Below, one piece after another: positions 6,737-11,430 of a stretch of DNA of 11,430 nt. This DNA comes from an uncultured Collinsella sp. (lineage in GTDB: Bacteria; Actinomycetota; Coriobacteriia; Coriobacteriales; Coriobacteriaceae). The position numbers and the translations under genes are program-made. The stretch is taken from positions 1-11,430 of the forward strand of contig URAQ01000032.1 in NCBI GenBank assembly GCA_900545875.1. The letters are read 5' to 3'. Positions within the stretch are counted from its first letter, which is position 1, and every line of letters begins with the position of its first letter. The notes under the pieces are model-generated. The model ran no database searches. It was not told where the DNA came from and saw only the letters and a program-made list of their open reading frames with translations.

Positions 6737-8188
6737 CTAGAAGCTAACGTCGAAGCCAGCGCCAGCGCCCTCTTCATCGGTGGTCGGCACGCCCTTTGCC
6801 TTGTTGTAGGCAAAGATCAAGACGATCGGCACGATAAAGGCGATGAGATTGCCAGCCACATACCACACGAGGGTCTCGGGCGTGACGATGAGCAGGCCAA
6901 GCACGCCGGTCAGACCCTGACCGATAGCGCGCACCTCAAAGAGCTTGACGAAGGCACCGCCGCAGCCTGCACCGATGCATGCGCAGATGAACGGAATGAT
7001 CGAATAGCGCATGTTTGCAGCAAAGATAGCGGGCTCGGAGATTCCGACCAGCGTCGGGATAAAGGACGACATGCAGATGTTGCGCTCTTTGGAGTGCTTC
7101 TTGTGAATGAGGTACATACCGATGGCGCCGCCGCCCTGGGCGATGATGGAAACCGACCAGATGGCCTGGATGTAGTTGAAGCCAGTCGTGGCAACAAGGT
7201 TTGCCTCGATACCCTGGATGAACTGATGCGTACCGGTAACGACGAGCGGCTGCAGGAACGCGGCGAAGACAAAGGCACCAAAGACGCCCATCCTGTTGTA
7301 CAGGATATCGATTACGCCGGCGAGGACGTCACCGATCAGGTTGCCGAGCGGGCCGAACACGGTGAACAGGGCAACGTTAGCAAGAATCAGGGTAACGGTC
7401 GGGACAAAGACGAACGAAACGACCTCGGGGATGTACTTCTGGGCAATCTTCTCGACCTTGGCCATAAACCAGGCAGTCAGGATTGCGGGGAACACACCGC
7501 CCTGGAAAGCAACCATGGGAATGGATAGCGGACCGAAGTTCCAGTACTCAGCACCCGTCGGGTCCATAACGAACGTGTTGCGGTTCATAAGGCTCGGGTG
7601 AACCATGACGATACCGACGAGGATGCCCAGGATCGGGTTACCGCCAAAACGCTTGACTGCGCTGTACATAACCAGGACAGGCAGGTAGTCGAACGTGGTG
7701 GCGATAATGGCAAAGAAGCTTGCGAGGTTCTTGAGGAACTCGCTGTGATCGGCGAGGCTGCCCTCCATGCCAAAGAGGCCGTTGGCAACGATCAGCGACT
7801 TAAGGCCGATGATGATTGCAGCGCCGACGAAGGCGGGAATGATGGGGATAAAGATGTCCGAGAATACCTTGAGGACCGAGAAGAACTTGCCCTTCTTGTC
7901 CGCCTCGGCGCCCTTGACCTCGGAAGCGCTGATCTCCTTAACGCCCGTCAGAGCCATAAACTCATCGTAAACCTTGTTGACGGTACCGGTACCGAAGATG
8001 ATCATGAGCTGGCCGCTGTTGTACAGCACGCCCTTGACGCCATCGATGTTCTCGAGCTCGGCCTTGTTGTATTTGCTCGTATCCTTGAGCACCAGACGCA
8101 GACGGGTCACGCAATGCGTGGCGCCCTCGATGTTCTCCAGTCCGCCGACGTTGTCGACGACTTGCTGGGACACTGCCTTGTAGTCCAT
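6737..8188 (-). CDS. PTS sugar transporter EIIBC, Glc superfamily (sucrose/beta-glucoside type)
   Basis: A 483-residue fused EIIB-EIIC permease that imports and phosphorylates a sugar at the expense of phosphoenolpyruvate. The EIIB domain (residues 1 to about 90) carries the phosphorylatable Cys26 in ATHCVTRLRL. The rest is a multi-span EIIC domain from about 110 onward, including GISEPAIFAANMRY, the typical EIIC substrate-loop motif (GITEP-like). There is no EIIA domain, as in ScrA/SacP-type sucrose transporters, so an EIIA from elsewhere must supply the phosphate. Specificity is inferred from the two GH32 genes that flank it: sucrose or a short fructoside is likely, while trehalose or beta-glucoside transporters of the same superfamily look similar. 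The ATG at 8188 is supported by GGAG 6 bases upstream. An ATG four codons earlier has its purine tract directly against the codon. Confidence 0.93.
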   Translation of the reverse strand: MDYKAVSQQVVDNVGGLENIEGATHCVTRLRLVLKDTSKYNKAELENIDGVKGVLYNSGQLMIIFGTGTVNKVYDEFMALTGVKEISASEVKGAEADKKGKFFSVLKVFSDIFIPIIPAFVGAAIIIGLKSLIVANGLFGMEGSLADHSEFLKNLASFFAIIATTFDYLPVLVMYSAVKRFGGNPILGILVGIVMVHPSLMNRNTFVMDPTGAEYWNFGPLSIPMVAFQGGVFPAILTAWFMAKVEKIAQKYIPEVVSFVFVPTVTLILANVALFTVFGPLGNLIGDVLAGVIDILYNRMGVFGAFVFAAFLQPLVVTGTHQFIQGIEANLVATTGFNYIQAIWSVSIIAQGGGAIGMYLIHKKHSKERNICMSSFIPTLVGISEPAIFAANMRYSIIPFICACIGAGCGGAFVKLFEVRAIGQGLTGVLGLLIVTPETLVWYVAGNLIAFIVPIVLIFAYNKAKGVPTTDEEGAGAGFDVSF

Positions 8189-8191
8189 GTT

Positions 8192-8198
8192 CCTCTCC
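8192..8198 (-). promoter_or_regulatory. Ribosome binding site deciding the EIIBC start
   Basis: GGAGAGG on the minus strand, with its GGAG 6 bases ahead of the ATG at 8188, favours that codon over the ATG at 8200. Confidence 0.6.
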
Positions 8199-8233
8199 AT
8201 TCCTTTTCTAAATCATAAAACGGTTCGTTGCCG

Positions 8234-9616
8234 CTACAGAGACGCGATCGTTGCGTTTGCGCACTTGAGCGCACCGTCGGTGACGGTAAGCGCCACACCC
8301 TGGCCCTGCTTGTTGCAGAAGCGAGCGTTGAGCGCAACATCATCGACAAAGATGGTCGCGATGTCGTCGTCGACGACCAGACGCACATGGTGAGTGCCCT
8401 CGCCCTTAAAGAACAACGGACGCTCGAGGCCCATGTTGTTGACCTGGAACCACGGGTACTGGGGAGCCGGCGTGAACTCGAGCTTGCCCTCGCGCAGGTT
8501 GGCGCGGAACTCATAGGCAAGACCAGTCTCGGCGTCCTCGGCGAACTTGACCGAGAAGCCGGCAGCGTTACCGCCGAGCTCAATGTCGGCATCGAGCAAG
8601 TAGGTGGAGCCGGCATCCGCGGCGAGCACCTGCTCGACCTTGCCCGACTCGCAGGAAAGCTCAAAGGTCTCGACTGCCTTAGCCTCGCCAAAGGCGCCAA
8701 GCATGCTGTCGGGGAGCTTGGTGCCGAGCGTTCCGTCGGCACGCTGAACGATCTCGAGGGGCATAAAAGTGCCACCCCACAGGTAAGAGCTGGGGTCGCC
8801 GCCCTCGTCGCGCGTCGGGACCCAACCAAAGAGAACGCGGCGCTCGCCATCGAATGCGGTGCGAGCGGCGTAGTACGCGCGGCCGTCGAAGGAGTCGTCA
8901 GCGGGGGTAATCCAAGGACCGTTGATGGACTTGGACATGCGGTAACGGGTCTTGTTGCCGTCGCTGTACTCGGAAAAGACGAGGTACCACCAGTCGCCCA
9001 TCTTAAAGAGATCAGGCATCTCAAACATGGTGTACAGGCCCGGGTTCCACCAGTCGCCCTGGAACTCCCAGTTGGTCAGATCCTTGGAGGTGAACTTGAC
9101 CAGGCGGCCGGTCATCAGACGCTTGTCCTCGCCCACACGCGTGCCGAGGATGAGCATGTACTCTTCGTTCTCCTCATCCCAAAGCACAAAGGGATCGCGC
9201 CAGTTGCGGTCATCGTAACCCTCCTGGGGCGGAAGCAGCGTCTCGGCGATGTTCTTCTCCCACTTGACGGCGTCGTCGCTCGTCGCGTGAAGAAGAACCT
9301 GCTTCATCAAACGTGCGCGGACCTTATCGCGATTGCAACCAGTGTAGAGCGCATGGTACTTGTCGCCCACCTTAAACACCGTGCCGGCATAAATGTACTG
9401 GTCGACTTCCTCGTCGCCGCCGCGCTCAAGGCTCTCGCCAAAGTCCTTGTAGTTGACGAAATCCTTGGTCGTAGCGAGTGCCCAGCCAAACGGCTCTCCG
9501 AAAGGTTCGGGGTTACGCGTGTCACGCTGATGATAGAGATAGAACGTGCCGTCCTCGCCGTACGGCATGATGTCGCCTACCCAAATTCCCTCAGGCTGGT
9601 AATACACCTTGTGCAT
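8234..9616 (-). CDS. Divergent GH32-type beta-fructosidase
   Basis: A 460-residue cytosolic enzyme, first gene of the operon. The fold and the acidic triad of GH32 are recognisable, but the nucleophile motif is unusual. Instead of WxNDPNG it has WVGDIMP with Asp15. NWRDPF then provides Asp141 and FEMPD provides Glu199. A C-terminal beta-sandwich is suggested by VRLVVDDDIATIFVDDVAL near 425. There is no signal peptide. It shares only motif-level similarity with the other hydrolase of this operon, so it is not a recent duplicate and probably has a different substrate (another fructoside, or its phosphorylated form). A GH43-like or GH68-like activity cannot be excluded from sequence alone. The ATG at 9616 is preferred to a GTG six codons earlier because AAGGAAG lies 6 bases ahead of it. 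It ends 45 bases before the EIIBC start. Confidence 0.85.
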   Translation of the reverse strand: MHKVYYQPEGIWVGDIMPYGEDGTFYLYHQRDTRNPEPFGEPFGWALATTKDFVNYKDFGESLERGGDEEVDQYIYAGTVFKVGDKYHALYTGCNRDKVRARLMKQVLLHATSDDAVKWEKNIAETLLPPQEGYDDRNWRDPFVLWDEENEEYMLILGTRVGEDKRLMTGRLVKFTSKDLTNWEFQGDWWNPGLYTMFEMPDLFKMGDWWYLVFSEYSDGNKTRYRMSKSINGPWITPADDSFDGRAYYAARTAFDGERRVLFGWVPTRDEGGDPSSYLWGGTFMPLEIVQRADGTLGTKLPDSMLGAFGEAKAVETFELSCESGKVEQVLAADAGSTYLLDADIELGGNAAGFSVKFAEDAETGLAYEFRANLREGKLEFTPAPQYPWFQVNNMGLERPLFFKGEGTHHVRLVVDDDIATIFVDDVALNARFCNKQGQGVALTVTDGALKCANATIASL

Positions 9617-9622
9617 CCGAGA

Positions 9623-9629
9623 CTTCCTT
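9623..9629 (-). promoter_or_regulatory. Ribosome binding site deciding the start of the divergent GH32 gene
   Basis: AAGGAAG on the minus strand with a 6-base spacer to the ATG at 9616. The upstream GTG at 9634 would begin before this site. Confidence 0.65.
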
Positions 9630-9658
9630 TCCACGACATACTAACTCGGTACAATGGC

Positions 9659-9687
9659 AAGATATGTCAATCGTTTTCATATGTCAA
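9659..9687 (-). promoter_or_regulatory. Main promoter of the fructoside operon
   Basis: On the minus strand a consensus TTGACA (9682-9687) is followed after exactly 17 bases by TATCTT (9659-9664), about 43 bases ahead of the first start codon. Both boxes are overlapped by operator-like palindromes: the -35 is part of the second site and the spacer is largely the first. A bound repressor would block RNA polymerase directly. Confidence 0.75.
9664..9680. promoter_or_regulatory. LacI-type operator O1
   Basis: ATGTCAATCGTTTTCAT is a 17-base imperfect palindrome with a central CG, typical of LacI-family sites. It covers the promoter spacer and touches the -10. Confidence 0.7.
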
Positions 9688-9697
9688 ACGTTTTCAC
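9681..9697. promoter_or_regulatory. LacI-type operator O2
   Basis: ATGTCAAACGTTTTCAC directly abuts O1, so the centres are 17 bases apart. It contains the -35 box in its left half. It differs from O1 at two positions. Confidence 0.72.
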
Positions 9698-9727
9698 ACC
9701 AATACGTCTTTTCGCAGTTCCAGTCGT

Positions 9728-9744
9728 CGGCAAACGGTTGACAT
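9728..9744. promoter_or_regulatory. Weaker LacI-type operator O3, upstream of the operon promoter
   Basis: Read on the minus strand it is ATGTCAACCGTTTGCCG, a strong left half with a degenerate right half. It lies about 47 bases centre to centre from O2, upstream of the promoter and below the repressor stop. An auxiliary site for looping or cooperative binding is plausible. Confidence 0.5.
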
Positions 9745-9799
9745 ATGCCGGTGAACGGTCATCAGAGGCGTTTGAGGAATTCTTTTGGCACGGGATGAA

Positions 9800-10810
9800 C
9801 TACGCGGTTTTGCCCTCAATGAGTTCAACGGGGAGCTTGATATTCGATTCGGGATTATCGCCGTTAATAAGAGCGATGATGGATTGCGCCGCGAGCTCTC
9901 CGATGCGATCGATATCTTGACGTACGGTTGTTAAGTCAGGCATAAACGTCATAGTTCGGCGGGCACCATCCGCGCCCACGACCTTAATATCGTCTGGAGC
10001 GCTCAAGCCGCGCTGCTTCATCACGTTGAGACAGATGGCCGCCATCGTATCGTCTCCCGCAAAGATGCCGTCAATATCGGGGTTCTCATCGAGGATCTTC
10101 GCAACGACCGCGCCCTTTTCGTCGTCGGGCTTAACGAACTCAACCTCACGGACAAGCGCGGACAAACCGGCCTGCTCAACAACATCGAGGTAGGCATCGG
10201 TACGCTTATTGGCAGGCATGCGCATGCGGCTATTGCTGCGCAGGCACAGGATACGCCTGCAGCCGTCATCAATCAGACGGCGCGTGGCGAGCTCGCCGAT
10301 GGCATAGCTGTCACTTGCAATCTGGACAGAGCCCTCGCCGAGATCGCAGTCGATGCCAACCAGGCTCAAGCCCATCTCGGCATATGCCTCGGCACCGATA
10401 TTGAGGGAGTTGACGATGACACCGTCGACCATATTGCGGCGGAGCATGTCAATATAGGAACGCTCAAGATCGGGTCGATTGGCGCTGTTGCACAGCAACA
10501 TCTTAAAGCCGTTTTCCGCTAACGTGCGCTCGACCGCCTGCACAACCTGAGCATGGAACGGGCTGCTCACAAAGGGAACGATCATACCGATAAGATTCAG
10601 GCGACCGTTGAGCATGGCACGGGCGATATCGTTGGGCGTATAGTTGATGCGCTCCATCGCGGCATGGACCTTATCGCGGGTCTCTTGGCTAATATAGCCG
10701 CGATTATTAAGCACGCGAGATACCGTAGTAGGCGAAACCCCCGCCACCGCTGCAACTTCCTTGATGCCAGGCTTAGCAGAATCCTTAGAACGAGCGCCCT
10801 CGCGAGCCAT
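9800..10810 (-). CDS. LacI-family transcriptional repressor of the fructoside operon
   Basis: A 336-residue repressor with the family's normal layout. The helix-turn-helix at about 15-40 (IKEVAAVAGVSPTTVSRVLNN) is followed by a hinge near 60-68 and a periplasmic-binding-protein-like sugar-sensing domain from about 73 (IGMIVPFVSSPFH). The hinge residue that is normally Leu (ARxL) is Met66 here. The ATG at 10810 has an excellent GGAGG 5 bases upstream. Two in-frame ATGs further up lack one and would overlap the operator. The gene stops about 103 bases before the operon promoter's -35 region, in the same orientation. With matching 17-base operators at the operon and at its own start, it is very probably the local, autoregulated regulator. 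The inducer may be a phosphorylated fructoside or fructose. Confidence 0.93.
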   Translation of the reverse strand: MAREGARSKDSAKPGIKEVAAVAGVSPTTVSRVLNNRGYISQETRDKVHAAMERINYTPNDIARAMLNGRLNLIGMIVPFVSSPFHAQVVQAVERTLAENGFKMLLCNSANRPDLERSYIDMLRRNMVDGVIVNSLNIGAEAYAEMGLSLVGIDCDLGEGSVQIASDSYAIGELATRRLIDDGCRRILCLRSNSRMRMPANKRTDAYLDVVEQAGLSALVREVEFVKPDDEKGAVVAKILDENPDIDGIFAGDDTMAAICLNVMKQRGLSAPDDIKVVGADGARRTMTFMPDLTTVRQDIDRIGELAAQSIIALINGDNPESNIKLPVELIEGKTA

Positions 10811-10815
10811 AGCAC

Positions 10816-10820
10816 CCTCC
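10816..10820 (-). promoter_or_regulatory. Ribosome binding site deciding the repressor start
   Basis: GGAGG, within a longer G-rich run, lies 5 bases before the ATG at 10810 and selects it over the ATGs at 10825 and 10831. Confidence 0.7.
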
Positions 10821-10829
10821 CCCATCAAC

Positions 10830-10846
10830 ATGTCAAACGTTTACAT
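10830..10846. promoter_or_regulatory. LacI-type operator O4 at the repressor gene
   Basis: ATGTCAAACGTTTACAT is the most symmetrical of the four sites, with ATGT/ACAT ends and an AAACGTTT core. It ends 20 bases ahead of the repressor start codon. On the minus strand a weak TTGTTG, 16 bases, TATGTA promoter overlaps it, which would give autoregulation. Confidence 0.72.
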
Positions 10847-11000
10847 ACGAACAAAGCATACCCCAACAACAGCGGGAAGACGGTAACAGCACAAGCAAGT
10901 AAACGACTCATCCAAATAATTAGGAGAGTTCCGCCTAAAGGGTGACTCCAAAGGACCCCACATGGCCGGTTTTGGGTTATTTTCCAAAACATTCCGCACT
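10847..11000. other. Intergenic stretch between the repressor gene and the insertion element
   Basis: No gene is evident. It holds the upstream part of the weak repressor promoter, a GTTTTGG/CCAAAAC hairpin at 10969-10990 and a short stop-to-stop frame that contains KGDSKGPHM around 10940-10963, without a convincing start. Its words GACCCCACAT (10954-10963) and ACATTCCGC (10989-10997) reappear joined together at 11080-11094. It could be a dispersed repeat or the left flank of the element. Confidence 0.35.
10954..10963 (+). repeat. Direct repeat GACCCCACAT, copy 1
   Basis: An identical 10-base word recurs at 11080-11089, 126 bases downstream in the structured region ahead of the transposase. 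One possible reading is guide and target, or guide and element end, of an IS110 bridge RNA. A fragment of a repeated sequence is the alternative. Confidence 0.6.
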
Positions 11001-11013
11001 GATATCTTCTGAA

Positions 11014-11043
11014 TTGAAGACGTCGATGATGCACCCGTATACC
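11014..11043 (+). promoter_or_regulatory. Possible promoter at the left end of the IS110 element
   Basis: TTGAAG (11014-11019) and TATACC (11038-11043) are 18 bases apart on the plus strand. They point into the structured non-coding region and the transposase. The match is modest. IS110 elements may also form a stronger promoter only when the ends are joined in the circular form. Confidence 0.3.
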
Positions 11044-11046
11044 ATT

Positions 11047-11262
11047 GACGTCGACACCATCAGATGCGGACCGCGCGGTGACCCCACATTCCGCTGGCGC
11101 CCACAGGGCTGCCCTCGTTTCCTGACATGTCCCGCGCGGGCCGCGGCGAGCCGAGACCGCCGCATGACCTAATAGGAGCATGGAGCGATACCGCGGACCC
11201 GAACAACCGCATTCTATCGCGCCCCGTCAGTGTGCCGTCTGCCCGGTCCAGGCGAGCACGGA
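11047..11262 (+). ncRNA. Candidate IS110 bridge-RNA region (limits approximate)
   Basis: In the IS110 group a guide RNA is encoded between the left end and the transposase start, and this is that interval. Seen directly are an ACCGCGCGGT palindrome (11070-11079), GGCGCCC/GGGCtGCC (11096-11113), CCCGCGCGGG (11131-11140), and GCGATA/TATCGC (11185-11190 with 11215-11220) around a 24-base loop. A GTGC/GCAC stem with an inner GCC/GGC (11232-11259) completes the set. A chain of stems with large internal loops is the expected architecture. The single-stranded segment at 11080-11094 repeats words from the left flank. Which loop would read target and which donor is not determined, and no family model was run. 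Confidence 0.35.
11080..11089 (+). repeat. Direct repeat GACCCCACAT, copy 2
   Basis: This copy lies inside the candidate bridge-RNA region and runs on into TCCGC, so that ACATTCCGC (11086-11094) also matches 10989-10997. Confidence 0.6.
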
Positions 11263-11278
11263 AAGAACGGAGCGAGGC

Positions 11279-11430
11279 ATGCAAAACGAATCGACACCCG
11301 GCGCCCGCGGGCCGGTCTTCTGCGGGGTCGACACCCACGCCGACTCGCACTGGCTGTGCGTCCTGGACTGGAGGGGCCGCAAGGTCCTGTCCCGCCGGTT
11401 CCCCGCCGACGCGGCGGGCTACGAGGCGCT
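11279..11430 (+). CDS. IS110-family transposase/recombinase, N-terminal fragment (continues beyond window)
   Basis: The frame is open from the ATG at 11279 to the window end, 50 complete codons. GVDTHADSHWLCVLD at residues 16-30 is the hallmark N-terminal block of the DEDD (RuvC-like) catalytic domain of IS110 recombinases, with the first catalytic Asp at residue 18. The following GRKVLSRRFPADAAGYEA continues the family pattern. The enzyme, with a bridge RNA, recombines the element's ends with a target through a serine in its C-terminal Tnp domain, which lies outside the window. GGAG at 11269-11272 lies 6 bases ahead of the ATG. Completeness of the gene cannot be judged. Confidence 0.85.
   Translation, partial: MQNESTPGARGPVFCGVDTHADSHWLCVLDWRGRKVLSRRFPADAAGYEA

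Larger units (their letters stand above)
11001..11430 (+). mobile_element. Left part of an IS110-family insertion sequence (left boundary not resolved, right end outside window)
   Basis: The coding start of a DEDD transposase and the GC-rich structured DNA before it belong to one element. IS110 elements usually lack clear terminal inverted repeats and make little or no target duplication, so the left boundary cannot be read off. It could lie anywhere from about 10950 to 11060, and the start given here is only a marker. Base composition changes from mixed to strongly GC-rich after about 11060, unlike the neighbouring repressor gene, which is in keeping with horizontal arrival. It inserted upstream of the fructoside regulator without disrupting a visible gene. 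Confidence 0.6.

Noticed and set aside
6737..8188. Truncated PTS transporter because no EIIA is present
   Set aside because: The C-terminus ends cleanly after a full EIIC domain, and sucrose-type EIIBC proteins of this family normally lack EIIA.
9681..9697. Catabolite-responsive element (cre) for a CcpA-like protein
   Set aside because: The core resembles cre, but the arm spacing differs by one base. The same word occurs four times around the local LacI-family gene, so the local repressor is the simpler explanation.
8228..9754. A 508-codon plus-strand open frame
   Set aside because: It runs antisense across the divergent GH32 gene. High third-position GC leaves this frame free of stops, and the translation shows no recognisable domain.
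11070..11140. Perfect palindromes ACCGCGCGGT and CCCGCGCGGG as restriction or operator sites
   Set aside because: In a stretch this rich in G and C short palindromes are frequent, and they are better treated as parts of the candidate RNA fold.
10942..11172. A plus-strand GTG frame of 76 codons ahead of the transposase
   Set aside because: It is poorly initiated and spans both the spacer and the hairpin-rich region. Composition and lack of motifs argue against a protein.
10825..11181. A 118-codon minus-strand frame ahead of the repressor gene
   Set aside because: It crosses the operator, the spacer and the structured IS region without a ribosome site or domain. It is probably chance.
1..11430. 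CRISPR array, tRNA or rRNA genes
   Set aside because: No regularly spaced repeats, and no tRNA- or rRNA-like conserved words were seen on either strand.

Overview
The window looks like a chromosomal segment of a moderately GC-rich, fermentative gut bacterium. A member of the Coriobacteriia such as Collinsella fits best. That assignment rests on gene content (pyruvate formate-lyase activase, a DegV protein, a PTS-fed fructoside operon) and general feel, not on a marker gene. Except for two partial genes at the window edges, every gene lies on the minus strand, so transcription runs from high to low coordinates.

Left block (1-2809): the tail of a YitT/DUF2179-type membrane protein on the plus strand runs into the end of engB (ribosome-assembly GTPase). 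Their stop codons share one CTAG. Upstream of engB are mtnN (MTA/SAH nucleosidase) and a membrane-anchored serine hydrolase of the class A beta-lactamase fold. Middle block (3070-4917): pflA (glycyl-radical activating enzyme, with no pflB in view) and a DegV-family lipid-binding protein, each followed by a conspicuous inverted repeat.

Central block (5002-10846): a complete beta-fructoside catabolic locus. In order of transcription it holds a LacI-family repressor, a strong promoter overlapped by operators, a divergent GH32 hydrolase, a Glc-superfamily PTS EIIBC transporter, a second and canonical GH32 sucrose-6-phosphate hydrolase, and a terminator-like hairpin. Four related 17-bp operator-like sites can be read directly. 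Two abut on the operon promoter, one lies about 50 bp further upstream, and one sits just ahead of the repressor's own start. The likely logic is uptake and phosphorylation of sucrose or a related fructoside by the EIIBC (with an EIIA supplied in trans), cytosolic cleavage by the two GH32 enzymes, and derepression plus autoregulation through the LacI protein. A strong stem-loop sits between the transporter gene and the last hydrolase gene. Its wobble pairs form only in the transcribed strand's RNA.

Right edge (about 11000-11430): the very GC-rich start of an IS110-family transposase, recognised by its DEDD-type GVDTHAD motif, preceded by roughly 240-300 bases of structured non-coding DNA. In IS110 elements this is where a guide (bridge) RNA is encoded. 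The stretch contains several stem-loops and a segment that repeats words found just upstream. It is the best candidate here for an undescribed functional RNA. The element's left boundary and the guide assignments are inference.
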